Positions 6,371-13,353 of a stretch of 29,187 bases of DNA are shown here, piece by piece. Both the position numbers and the translations under genes were made by a program. The stretch is from IMG/VR virus record IMGVR_UViG_3300025120_000354, positions 1-29,187 of that record; one strand, 5' to 3'. Every line of letters begins with the position of its first letter. Within the stretch, counting starts at the first letter, position 1. The stretch comes from a virus. The notes beneath the pieces were generated by a model. The model made no database searches and was not told the origin of the DNA. It was given only the letters and a program-made list of their open reading frames with translations.

Positions 6371-7294
6371 ATGGCGCAAATACAAGAAAACAAATACGAG
6401 CCTGATGATGGCATGGTAGACCTTGAGTTTACCGAAGAGGCCACAGAGGTAGAGGTTAGCGAAGGCCCTAAACAGTTTTTAGACCCGGAAGCTTCGGAAG
6501 CTTCGGAAGCCCCTGAAATAGAGGCTGTCGAGGAAGAAGTAGACCCGGAAGTAGAAGAATATAGCTCTTCTGTTCAAAAACGCATTGACCGTTTGACCAA
6601 AAAAATGCGTCAAGCGGAAAGAGATCGAGAAGAAGCTATTCGTTTTGCTCAACAACAAAAGCAAGAAGCAGAGCAAACAAAGCAAAAAATGCAGCAACTT
6701 GACCAAGGCTATATGCAGGAATATGGGGGAAGAATTTCTGTAGAACAGCAACAAGCTGAAGATGCTTTAAGACGTGCGGTAGACTCCGGTGACACTGATG
6801 CGACCATTGAAGCACAAAGAAAAATGACGCAATTAGCTGTGGCGCAAGAACGTTACAACAGTGCTAAAAGTCAGCAAGAGCAGTATGTACAGCAGCAAGA
6901 GCAGCAGCAGCAACCGCAACCGCAACCGCAACCGCAACCGCAGCAAGCTCCGGACCCTAAAGCAGAAAAGTGGGCGGAAAAAAACAAATGGTTTGGTCAG
7001 GACGAAGCAATGACCTTTGCTGCTTTTGGCTTGCATAAAAAAATGGTAGAAGAAGAAGGGTTTGACCCTTTGAGTGATGAGTATTATAGTGAGCTAAATA
7101 CGCGGATTCAAACATCGTTTCCGCACAAATTTAACGGGGCCAGCAAAAAGACCGCTCAGACTGTCGCTGGCGTTTCCCGCAATACTGGAAATGGGCGCAC
7201 GAACAAAAAGGTTAGACTCACCCCTAGCCAAGTAACTATTGCTAAACGATTGGGTGTGCCGCTTGAAGAATATGCAAAATACGTGAAGGAGTAA
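6371..7294 (+). CDS. Capsid scaffolding protein
   Basis: This 307-residue protein has an acidic N-terminus (residues 1-65, with ASEASEAPE repeats), a long Lys/Arg/Glu/Gln coiled coil (about 66-180), a Gln-Pro linker (about 172-193) coded by a hexanucleotide repeat, and a compact C-terminal part with EKWAEKNKWFGQDEAMTFAA and EEGFDPLSDEYYSELNTRI. Acidic, coiled-coil proteins directly upstream of the major capsid gene are scaffolds in most tailed phages, and the C-terminal wording is familiar from marine-phage scaffolds. It would guide procapsid assembly and then leave or be removed. No protease gene is evident nearby. Confidence 0.85.
   Translation: MAQIQENKYEPDDGMVDLEFTEEATEVEVSEGPKQFLDPEASEASEAPEIEAVEEEVDPEVEEYSSSVQKRIDRLTKKMRQAERDREEAIRFAQQQKQEAEQTKQKMQQLDQGYMQEYGGRISVEQQQAEDALRRAVDSGDTDATIEAQRKMTQLAVAQERYNSAKSQQEQYVQQQEQQQQPQPQPQPQPQQAPDPKAEKWAEKNKWFGQDEAMTFAAFGLHKKMVEEEGFDPLSDEYYSELNTRIQTSFPHKFNGASKKTAQTVAGVSRNTGNGRTNKKVRLTPSQVTIAKRLGVPLEEYAKYVKE
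6911..6940 (+). repeat. Hexanucleotide repeat CAACCG x5
   Basis: Five perfect copies of CAACCG follow a CAG-rich run and code for alternating Gln-Pro in the linker of the scaffold protein. Copy number changes would alter linker length by two residues each without shifting the frame. Confidence 0.95.
7286..7291 (+). promoter_or_regulatory. Ribosome binding site deciding the start at 7300
   Basis: AAGGAG at 7286-7291 lies eight bases before ATG 7300 but only two bases before ATG 7294. The spacing favours 7300 as the start of the downstream gene, even though 7294 overlaps the scaffold stop. Confidence 0.7.
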
Positions 7295-7299
7295 TGAAA

Positions 7300-7788
7300 A
7301 TGACTGAAGAGACAAAAAAAGGTTTTGAAGGTGTGAATAAAACTTCTCGCGCAAAAAATACTAGGGAGACTACTAAAAGGCGTAAGCCTTGGACTCCCCC
7401 GTCTATGTTAGACGCTCCACCTGCCCCCGAGGGGTACAAACACCGTTGGATTCGCGCTGAAGTGAGGGGTTATGATGACCGCCAAAATATTTCAGCAAAA
7501 TTAAGACAGGGTTATGAACTTGTACGAAGTGACGAGTTTCCAGACTTTGAAGCGCCAGTGGTAGATTCAGGTAGATACGAAGGAGTATTTGGAGTAGGCG
7601 GATTAATACTTGCAAGAATTCCTGTTGAAACTGTAGAGGAACGCACGGATTACTTTAACCGTAAACATGCGGACCAAATAGAAGCAGTGGACCATGATTT
7701 GTTGCGAGAAAATTCTCATTCGACAATGACGATTGGACAACCCGAACGTCAAAGTCGTGTAACTTTTGGCGGGCCTCGCAAAGAATAA
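7300..7788 (+). CDS. Conserved head-region protein of unknown function
   Basis: This is a 162-residue protein from the ATG favoured by the AAGGAG spacing (an ATG at 7294 would add two residues). The N-terminal 40 residues are basic (KNTRETTKRRKPWTPP). The central part holds APEGYKHRWIRAEVRGYDDR, QGYELVRSDEFPD, DSGRYEGVFGVGGLILARIP and a C-terminal helix TDYFNRKHADQIEAVDHDLL. I know the motif order (RWIR...DD.QN...G...V...DEGRY.G.. GDL.LA..P) from hypothetical proteins next to scaffold and capsid genes in marine phages. A role in head assembly is inferred from position only. Confidence 0.72.
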   Translation: MTEETKKGFEGVNKTSRAKNTRETTKRRKPWTPPSMLDAPPAPEGYKHRWIRAEVRGYDDRQNISAKLRQGYELVRSDEFPDFEAPVVDSGRYEGVFGVGGLILARIPVETVEERTDYFNRKHADQIEAVDHDLLRENSHSTMTIGQPERQSRVTFGGPRKE

Positions 7789-7814
7789 TGCGTTGCCCAT
7801 AGGAGAAAAAAACA

Positions 7815-8459
7815 ATGGCTAATCTAAATGGAAGTTTTGGCCTGCGCCCTTTGAGTAAATTGGGTGGCGGCACTAATTCCACTGGCCTTACAGGCTTTAC
7901 TCCCTATGAAATTGCTAGTGACAATACTGATAAAATTTACCACGGACAATTGGTTATACCTCTTGCTTCTGGGTACATTGACCACACAGCTAACGCTGCT
8001 GGCGGAACAGTAAGTCACCTAGGTGTTTTTCAAGGGTGTCAATATGTCTCAAGCGTCACTGGAAAACCAACTTGGAGCAACTACTGGCCCGGATCTGGGG
8101 CAGATAGTGATTTTCCTGTTAAAGCATTTATAAATGACGATCCTAGTCAGTTATATGTGATTGCAACGGATGCTTCATGGACAAGTGAGGCAAATGCTCG
8201 CGCAAGTGTCTTTTTAAACGCAAGTCTTTCTACTGGAATAACAGGTGTTGATTCTACCGGCCTTTCTCTTGGTCGTTTAGCTATCTCTACTTTAGCCACA
8301 ACTAATAGCTTGTCGTTACGAGTTATGGGTTGGACTGAAGATCCTGCTAGTGAAGACTTTGCATCCGCCGGTATCGGCGCAATCGTACGTATAAACAACA
8401 GTTTCAATGCACCTACGGGTTCTATTGCGGCTGGTACTGTTTCTACAACCGGCGTATAA
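7815..8459 (+). CDS. Putative capsid decoration or minor head protein
   Basis: This 214-residue, beta-rich protein begins MANLNGSFGLRPLSKLGGGT and contains IASDNTDKIYHGQLV, then GVFQGCQYVSSVTGK and SLSLRVMGWTEDPASE. The pattern (N-terminal NG..GL.P...GG, then A.DNT..I..GD.V, late LRL.GF...P.NE) matches a family placed immediately before or after major capsid genes in marine podoviruses. A strong AGGAG lies nine bases before the ATG. Expected role: binding the outer capsid surface to stabilise it. It has no enzymatic motif. It could also be a different virion surface protein. Confidence 0.6.
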   Translation: MANLNGSFGLRPLSKLGGGTNSTGLTGFTPYEIASDNTDKIYHGQLVIPLASGYIDHTANAAGGTVSHLGVFQGCQYVSSVTGKPTWSNYWPGSGADSDFPVKAFINDDPSQLYVIATDASWTSEANARASVFLNASLSTGITGVDSTGLSLGRLAISTLATTNSLSLRVMGWTEDPASEDFASAGIGAIVRINNSFNAPTGSIAAGTVSTTGV

Positions 8460-8471
8460 GGAGGCTGACAA

Positions 8472-9383
8472 ATGGCTATTTCTCGCGCACAACTAGCAAA
8501 AGAGTTAGAACCGGGCCTCAATGCCTTGTTCGGATTGGAGTATGATCGCTATGATAGAGAGCATACTGAAATTTTTGATGAAGAATCTTCAGACCGAGCG
8601 TTTGAAGAGGAAGTAATGCTTGCAGGCTTCGGCTCTGCTCCCGTTAAAGGGGAAGGAAGCGCAATATCGTTTGATGACGCACAGGAAACTTACACTGCAC
8701 GTTATACTCACGAAACTATTGCACTTGCTTTTAGTATTACTGAAGAAGCCATCGAAGATAATTTATATGACAGATTGGCAAGTAGGTATACACGCGCTTT
8801 GGCACGTTCTATGTCTCAAACCAAGCAGATAAAAGCAGCGTCTATTTTAAACAACGCTTTTTCTACTGGAGCTAATGTCATTGGTGACGGTGTTGCACTT
8901 TGCTCCGCTAGTCATCCGTCTATTAGTGGTAACCAGAGCAATGTTTTGGCTGTCGCTGCGGACTTAAATGAAACTTCGTTAGAGCAGATGTTGATTGATA
9001 TTGCAGGAACAACCGACGAGCGTGGTTTGAAAGTTGCAATTCGTGGTATGAAGCTAATTATTCCTAAAGAGCTTCAATTTACTGCGGAACGTGTACTTAA
9101 TTCTACACTTAGACCGGGAAGTTCGGATAACGATGTTAATGCGGTTAAGTCTATGGGTATGTTGCCTGAAGGAGCGGTTGTAAACCACTTCCTCACAGAT
9201 ACTGATGGCTTCTTCATTAAAACGGATGCGCCAAACGGCTTTAAGCTGTTTCAACGCACACCTATCCGTACTGCAATGGAAGGCGACTTTGACACAGGAA
9301 ACATGCGTTTCAAAGCACGGGAGCGTTATAGCTTCGGTGTCTCTGATTGGCGGTCTGTGTTTGGTACTGCTGGAGCTGCTTAA
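8472..9383 (+). CDS. Major capsid protein
   Basis: This 303-residue protein begins MAISRAQLAKELEPGLNALF and contains YTHETIALAFSITEEAIEDN, then LYDRLASRYTRALARSMSQT and ILNNAF..., and ends with RERYSFGVSDWRSVFG. This wording is that of major capsid proteins of marine phages, distantly like the Mu-type major head subunit, with the HK97 fold expected. A perfect GGAGG seven bases before the ATG and a strong terminator after the stop fit a highly expressed gene. It follows the GroES-like, scaffold and decoration candidates in the usual order. No pro-domain or cleavage motif is obvious. Confidence 0.87.
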   Translation: MAISRAQLAKELEPGLNALFGLEYDRYDREHTEIFDEESSDRAFEEEVMLAGFGSAPVKGEGSAISFDDAQETYTARYTHETIALAFSITEEAIEDNLYDRLASRYTRALARSMSQTKQIKAASILNNAFSTGANVIGDGVALCSASHPSISGNQSNVLAVAADLNETSLEQMLIDIAGTTDERGLKVAIRGMKLIIPKELQFTAERVLNSTLRPGSSDNDVNAVKSMGMLPEGAVVNHFLTDTDGFFIKTDAPNGFKLFQRTPIRTAMEGDFDTGNMRFKARERYSFGVSDWRSVFGTAGAA

Positions 9384-9404
9384 TACTTTTAAAGTATTAA
9401 ATCG

Positions 9405-9433
9405 AAGGGGGCCTTGTGCCCCCTTTCTTTTTT
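9405..9433 (+). terminator. Rho-independent terminator after the capsid gene
   Basis: AAGGGGGC (9405-9412) pairs perfectly with GCCCCCTT (9418-9425) around the loop CTTGT, and the T-rich tail TTTCTTTTTT runs to 9433. This is the clearest terminator in the window and should end transcripts of the head block, probably partially, because there is little sign of a strong promoter right after it. Confidence 0.92.
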
Positions 9434-9451
9434 GTGTACCCTCAAGTTTAT

Positions 9452-9508
9452 CTAGGATTTATTAGTTATAACGACTGCCCTAGCAGACACTTATTATGAC
9501 GTTATAAC
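9452..9508 (+). promoter_or_regulatory. Nested inverted-repeat element, candidate structured RNA or operator
   Basis: GTTATAACG (9465-9473) and CGTTATAAC (9500-9508) form a 9-bp inverted repeat. Inside it CTGC (9475-9478) and GCAG (9483-9486) form a small hairpin with loop CCTA. Just upstream TAGG (9453-9456) is complementary to that loop, so a pseudoknot could form. Each arm also contains the 8-base palindrome GTTATAAC. The element lies between the capsid terminator and the ribosome binding site of the next gene. It could be a cis-acting RNA, an operator or part of a phage promoter. Sequence alone does not decide between them. Confidence 0.45.
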
Positions 9509-9535
9509 GAAACCTTTAATAAGAAGGATAATGAA

Positions 9536-10084
9536 ATGGCTAATTCAACTTTTAATGGTCCGGTCAGATCAGAAAATGGTTTTAAAGTAATCTCAAAAAA
9601 TGCAACTACCGGTGCTGTTACAGACACCGCCGTAATTGCTTCTACAGGAATTGTTACTGATAAATACATAAAGCATGTTGGTTTTGCCACAGGCGTAACA
9701 GTTAACTCAACCGCTGGCGATAGCCCTGCTATTGGCGAATTTACCCAACCAGCAAACACTATTATTACAGACATTAAAATTTTGTGTACCACTGCTCCTG
9801 TAATAGGGGAAGGGGACATTGGTTATGAAGTGGGGACTAGCAGCTCTGGCGCACAAATTGTTGCGGCTCAAACAGATGAAATTTTAGACGCTGGTACTAC
9901 GGTTGTTTTAAACAATGTAACTGTGACCGCTTTGGTTTTACAAACGCAAGACGGTACCACTGCCCCAGCTTCTGTTCAGTTTACGGATACTGCAAGAACA
10001 ATTTTTTGCAATATTACTAACACAGTAGATGCCACAACTGCGGGTGCTTTTACTTTTATAATTGAATACGTTCAAGTAGCGTAA
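9536..10084 (+). CDS. Beta-rich virion protein of unknown function
   Basis: This 182-residue protein begins MANSTFNGPVRSENGFKVIS. The phrase F.GPVRSENGF is familiar from marine-phage structural proteins encoded just after the capsid gene. The rest is Thr/Val/Ala-rich with alternating hydrophobic residues, as in beta-sandwich surface proteins, and ends GAFTFIIEYVQVA. GAAGGA at 9523-9528 lies seven bases before the ATG; an out-of-frame ATG at 9531 is not used. A likely capsid or tail surface protein. There is no enzymatic motif. Confidence 0.7.
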   Translation: MANSTFNGPVRSENGFKVISKNATTGAVTDTAVIASTGIVTDKYIKHVGFATGVTVNSTAGDSPAIGEFTQPANTIITDIKILCTTAPVIGEGDIGYEVGTSSSGAQIVAAQTDEILDAGTTVVLNNVTVTALVLQTQDGTTAPASVQFTDTARTIFCNITNTVDATTAGAFTFIIEYVQVA

Positions 10085-10091
10085 TGTAAAC

Positions 10092-10124
10092 ACGATTTGG
10101 GCGGTAAAAACCCGCCTAAATTGT
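10092..10124 (+). terminator. Long intergenic hairpin without a U-tract
   Basis: ACGATTTGGGCGG (10092-10104) pairs with CCGCCTAAATTGT (10112-10124) over 13 positions, two of them G-T, around a 7-base loop. No T-run follows. AGGAG of the next gene begins one base later (10126-10129 region). It may be a weak terminator, an mRNA-stabilising or processing hairpin, or a modulator of translation of the next gene. Confidence 0.55.
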
Positions 10125-10135
10125 AGGAGTTTTAT

Positions 10136-10753
10136 ATGTCAGATATTCAAGTAAAAACGTATACTAGCAATCTTTCCGCCGCTACAGCATCGCTTGCGGC
10201 TTTACAGACAACAACCGGCACCGCTGCGATGACGTTAACCTCTGCGGCTACCGCAGGAACTTTTCACACGACGGGTTTAGCTGCTAAAGTAACGCTAACT
10301 TCTGGTGGAAATATTTCAGGTGTAGCTATAACGGTTACCGGAACAGACATTGCAGGAAATGCTTTGACTGAAGATATTACCGGGCCAAACAACAATACAG
10401 TTACTGGAACAAAGTTTTTTAACACAGTTACTTCGGTTGCAGGAGACGGTTCTATTGGAACTAACACTTCAGTTGGAGTTGCCGCCGGAACCACTGGCGG
10501 ACAAGCGGTTGTTTTTGCAGGAAGAGCAAGGTTAAAAGGGTTTCACTGTACTACAGGCGGAACAATAGGAGATTTAGCTTTTTACAACGAGTCACCTATA
10601 AGCGGAACAAATTTATTCTCTGTAAAAGTAGCTACAACTACGAAAGATTATATTGACCCTTATATTCCTGATGACGGAATATTATTTAAAAACGGCGTTT
10701 ACTTAGATCTTCCAGCAGGAACATCTGCAAGTATAACTGCGTTCTATGCCTAG
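10136..10753 (+). CDS. Ig-like or beta-rich virion protein of unknown function
   Basis: This 205-residue Thr/Ala/Gly-rich protein contains KVTLTSGGNISGVAITVTGT followed by DIAGNALTEDITGPN and KFFNTVTSVAGDGSIGTNTS. Comparable phrases (GT D..G....E...GPNG..V.....F..VTSV....) occur in phage structural proteins. The C-terminal part, DYIDPYIPDDGILFKNGVYL followed by DLPAGTSASITAFYA, is a compact beta segment. The ATG follows a good AGGAG with a six-base spacer. It overlaps the next gene by eight bases. Probably a virion surface protein. No enzyme motif seen. Confidence 0.68.
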   Translation: MSDIQVKTYTSNLSAATASLAALQTTTGTAAMTLTSAATAGTFHTTGLAAKVTLTSGGNISGVAITVTGTDIAGNALTEDITGPNNNTVTGTKFFNTVTSVAGDGSIGTNTSVGVAAGTTGGQAVVFAGRARLKGFHCTTGGTIGDLAFYNESPISGTNLFSVKVATTTKDYIDPYIPDDGILFKNGVYLDLPAGTSASITAFYA

Positions 10754-11042
10754 GGTTAAAGAAAAGCCTATTCGTAAAACCACTACGGGCAAAGGCGCTA
10801 ATTACCGGCCTACTAAAAAAGGCGCGGGAATGACGGCTAAAGGGGTTAAAGCCCACCGCAAGGCTAACCCCGGCAGTAAATTGAAAACGGCGGTAACGGG
10901 AAAAGTTAAAGCGGGAAGCGCCGCAGCCAAAAGAAGAAAATCATATTGCGCTCGTTCTGCGGGACAAATGAAAAAATTTCCTAAAGCGGCTAAGAACCCC
11001 AACAGTCGTTTAAGGCAGGCTAGAAAACGTTGGAAATGTTAA
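10746..11042 (+). CDS. Small very basic phage protein with conserved CARSAGQM motif
   Basis: This 98-residue, extremely Lys/Arg-rich protein contains KKGAGMTAKGVKAHRKANPG, then SKLKTAVTGKVKAGSAAAKR, RKSYCARSAGQMKKFPKAAK and PNSRLRQARKRWKC. I know this protein from many tailed phages, where it is annotated as a domain of unknown function (I believe DUF6321, not verified). The two cysteines (in YCARS and at the C-terminus) are part of the conserved pattern. Nucleic-acid binding is plausible from charge alone. It starts inside the previous gene and lies among virion genes, so it may be packaged with the DNA. Confidence 0.78.
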   Translation: MPRVKEKPIRKTTTGKGANYRPTKKGAGMTAKGVKAHRKANPGSKLKTAVTGKVKAGSAAAKRRKSYCARSAGQMKKFPKAAKNPNSRLRQARKRWKC

Positions 11043-11054
11043 CGAGGTGTAAAA

Positions 11055-11213
11055 ATGGACGATAAGGTAGGCATGAGAAAAAAATTAGCTATGGGAGAAA
11101 AAATCTCTTGTGGCAAAAGCCCCGTAAAACTAAATATGGGCGGAGAAGTAAAGCCTAAAATGTACAACTATGGCGGCTCTGTTAAGAAAAATAGTAAACG
11201 TCGTAGGAGTTAA
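11055..11213 (+). CDS. Small basic GG-motif protein (52 aa)
   Basis: ATG at 11055 follows GAGGTG at a good distance, and the frame ends in TAA at 11211-11213. The product begins MDDKVGMRKKLAMGEKISCG, and the tail has two GG motifs, MGGEVKPK and YGGSVKKNSKRRRS. The second closely matches YGGEVKKTKK at the end of the protein at 3743-4045. It is strongly basic with no hydrophobic segment. Function is unknown. The resemblance to other short GG-containing proteins in the window suggests a shared localisation or binding signal. Confidence 0.65.
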   Translation: MDDKVGMRKKLAMGEKISCGKSPVKLNMGGEVKPKMYNYGGSVKKNSKRRRS

Positions 11214-11222
11214 AAATAAATT

Positions 11223-12107
11223 ATGGCTACTTCAGGAAGCACTAATTTTGAGTTAGACGTTGCCGACTACATAGAAGAAGCGTTTGAACGCTGTGGTTTA
11301 GAGGTCAGAACAGGAAACGATTTAAAAACCGCCAACCGTTCTTTAAACCTAATGTTAGCTGAATGGGCTAACCGTGGTTTAAATCAATGGACTATTGAAC
11401 AAACTACTATTGCTTTAGCTTCGGGTGTAGCCACATATCCTGCGGGAACCTTAACTATGACCGTAGGTGCCAGCGGAAGTTTTTCCGTCGCAGAAACAAT
11501 TACCGGCGGGACCAGCGGAGCCACCACAGTAATCACCAATTTGACTAGTGCCACTTCTATAGCTATTACAATACCTACGGGAACCTTTACTAGCGGTGAA
11601 ACTTTAACGGGTGGAACGAGCGGGGCTACTACCACACTATCTTCTGCGGTAAGTTTAGATAACGTTAAAGCGACCATAGACCTTTTGTCTGTAGTTCTTA
11701 GACGTAGCAGCACCGATTACTCTATAGACCGAGTAAGCCGAGACTCCTATTTAAACATACCTAATAAATCCACCACAGGTAGGCCTTCTCAGTTTTTTAT
11801 AGACAGGCAAATAATCCCTAAAATAAATGTTTGGCCCACCCCGGATAACAGCACGGACACCCTTATTTTTAATCGTTTGGTTAGAATAGAAGATGCCGAC
11901 AGCTTTACCGATAACTTAGACTTACCTTTTAGATTTTATCCTTGCTTGGCGGCAGGGTTAGCGTATTATTTATCTGTAAAAAGAGCGCCAGATAGGATAA
12001 GTGTTCTAAAAGCTTTGTATGAAGAAGAAATGGAACGGGCTATGACAGAAGACAGAGACAGAGCTTCTTTTCACGTTGCCCCTAGTTTAAGTTATTCGAG
12101 GGCTTAA
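11223..12107 (+). CDS. Head-to-tail adaptor, P22 gp4-like, with repeat insertion
   Basis: This is a 294-residue protein. The N-terminal helical part, ELDVADYIEEAFERCGLEVR with TGNDLKTANRSLNLMLAEWA (residues 10-49), and the C-terminal part, NIPNKSTTGRPSQFFIDRQI (178-197) with INVWPTPDNSTDTLIF, are typical of adaptors that dock on the portal of short-tailed phages (P22 gp4 / T7 gp11 class in role). Between YP at residue 73 and IDLLSVVLRR at 152 sits a roughly 75-residue insertion with two copies of ETxTGGTSGATT (91-102 and 126-137). Homologues as I know them run almost directly from one side to the other. The insertion is probably a beta-rich decoration. Confidence 0.75.
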   Translation: MATSGSTNFELDVADYIEEAFERCGLEVRTGNDLKTANRSLNLMLAEWANRGLNQWTIEQTTIALASGVATYPAGTLTMTVGASGSFSVAETITGGTSGATTVITNLTSATSIAITIPTGTFTSGETLTGGTSGATTTLSSAVSLDNVKATIDLLSVVLRRSSTDYSIDRVSRDSYLNIPNKSTTGRPSQFFIDRQIIPKINVWPTPDNSTDTLIFNRLVRIEDADSFTDNLDLPFRFYPCLAAGLAYYLSVKRAPDRISVLKALYEEEMERAMTEDRDRASFHVAPSLSYSRA

Positions 12108-12110
12108 CTA

Positions 12111-12416
12111 ATGTCTAAATTCGCTACAGGAAAAAATGCGTTAGGGATCTCAGACCGCTCCGGCTTTTCGTATCCATTGCATAAAATGAAAAAAGAGTGG
12201 AACGGTCTTTTGGTAGGGTATGACGAGTGGGAGGCTAAACACCCTCAACTAACACCCAGCAGAAAAGTTAACGATCCTCAAGCACTTAAAGACCCTAGAC
12301 CAGATAAAGCCGAGGCCCTTGACGTTTACGTGTTAAAACCTATTCCTGAAATTACCAACTTTATCCCGGTTATTTCTTACGGTAAAGTAGGAGCAGTTAC
12401 GGTGACCACAACATGA
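12111..12416 (+). CDS. Conserved virion-region protein (101 aa)
   Basis: The protein starts MSKFATGKNALGISDRSGFS and contains MKKEWNGLLVGYDEWEAKHP followed by QLTPSRKVNDPQAL. The order (GK.A..ISDRSG...P...M..EW.G..V...E.E.KHPQL.P) is a pattern I know from marine phages, always near adaptor and tail genes. The C-terminus GKVGAVTVTTT closely resembles the end of the 98-residue protein at 21685-21981. It starts three bases after the adaptor stop and overlaps the next gene by four bases (ATGA). Probably a tail or connector accessory component. Function is not established. Confidence 0.7.
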   Translation: MSKFATGKNALGISDRSGFSYPLHKMKKEWNGLLVGYDEWEAKHPQLTPSRKVNDPQALKDPRPDKAEALDVYVLKPIPEITNFIPVISYGKVGAVTVTTT

Positions 12417-13060
12417 GCTTTACTTATAGCGGACTAAAAACCGCAATTCAAGATTACACAGAAAACTCTGAAACTTCTTTTGTAACGCATTTAAACGATT
12501 TTATTAAGCTTACGGAAGAACGCATTTTAAAAAACGTACAATTAGATATATTTAAAAAGAATGTTTCGGGAACTTTTACGTCGTCTAACCAATTTTTAGC
12601 TGCGCCAAGTGATTTTTTAGCCCCTTTTTCTCTTTCTGCAACAAGCGGAACTAACAAGATTTTTTTAGACTTTAAAGACGTTTCTTTTCTTCAAACAGTC
12701 AACCCAAACAGCAGTAGCACCGGAACACCTAAGTATTACGGTATTTTTGACGTAGACAACTTTGTTATTGCACCTACACCGGATTCCGGTTATGCCGCAG
12801 AAATGCACTATTTTTACCGGCCAAACAGCTTGACGGTTGCAGGAGACTCAGGAACGACTTGGTTAAGCGAAAACGCATCGGTGGCATTATTATACGGATG
12901 CTTAGTAGAAGCGTACACTTACATGAAAGGTGAGCCAGATTTAATGGCAGAATACAATAAAAGATTTGGCGAAGCCATGGTAGGATTAAAAATGTTTGGA
13001 GAGGCTAAAGAAACCCAAGACCTTTACAGGACGGGTCAAGTAATTAGGCAAAGACAATGA
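12413..13060 (+). CDS. Putative second head-to-tail adaptor
   Basis: This 215-residue protein begins MSFTYSGLKTAIQDYTENSE and continues TSFVTHLNDFIKLTEERILK. The helix-loop start, central beta strands (PKYYGIFDVDNFVIAPTPDS, AEMHYFYRPNSLT) and C-terminal helices (LLYGCLVEAYTYMKGEPDLM, then EYNKRFGEAM) resemble the adaptor or tail-tubular-A type fold. In marine podoviruses a protein of this type follows the gp4-like adaptor. ATGA coupling on both sides fits equal-dose structural genes. Alternative: a neck protein of another class. Confidence 0.65.
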   Translation: MSFTYSGLKTAIQDYTENSETSFVTHLNDFIKLTEERILKNVQLDIFKKNVSGTFTSSNQFLAAPSDFLAPFSLSATSGTNKIFLDFKDVSFLQTVNPNSSSTGTPKYYGIFDVDNFVIAPTPDSGYAAEMHYFYRPNSLTVAGDSGTTWLSENASVALLYGCLVEAYTYMKGEPDLMAEYNKRFGEAMVGLKMFGEAKETQDLYRTGQVIRQRQ

Positions 13061-13353
13061 CACAAGCTTTGAGTATGGAATTACCACCAACATTTAAGGT
13101 AGACGTGCAAACTACCGATAACCGGGGTTTTACCCCGGAAGAAGTTGCTGAACGTTGTGCAAACAGAATAGTAGCGGTTTCAGATAACGCAGAACCTATG
13201 GTACGCGCACAAGCTCATGCTTTTAAAGAAGAAATACAGAAAACAGTGGCTTTTTACATGAGAGAAGCTATAAAAAGTGATAGAACAACAGTTTACAATG
13301 CTTTAATAGATGCCGCCCAACCCGAATTAGCGGAATTGATAAGGAGACTTTAG
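13057..13353 (+). CDS. Small helical conserved phage protein (98 aa)
   Basis: The N-terminus MTQALSMELPPTFKVDVQTT is followed by DNRGFTPEEVAERCANRIVA and the C-terminal FYMREAIKSDRTTVYNALID with an ending AELIRRL. I recognise this as a hypothetical protein that recurs in marine phages, including T4-like cyanophages, close to structural genes. It is mostly helical, with no membrane segment and no enzyme motif. Start and stop are tightly coupled to both neighbours. Function is unknown. A structural accessory role is inferred from position. Confidence 0.72.
   Translation: MTQALSMELPPTFKVDVQTTDNRGFTPEEVAERCANRIVAVSDNAEPMVRAQAHAFKEEIQKTVAFYMREAIKSDRTTVYNALIDAAQPELAELIRRL

Noticed and set aside
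9381-9399. Perfect palindrome TAATACTTT-T-AAAGTATTA at the capsid stop codon
   Set aside because: Noted as possibly part of the transcript end, but A/T-only arms give a weak hairpin and the strong terminator follows within six bases, so I do not call a separate feature.
9205-9465. 86-codon + strand frame running through the capsid terminator
   Set aside because: Overlaps the end of the capsid gene in another frame and reads through a strong terminator; no motif.
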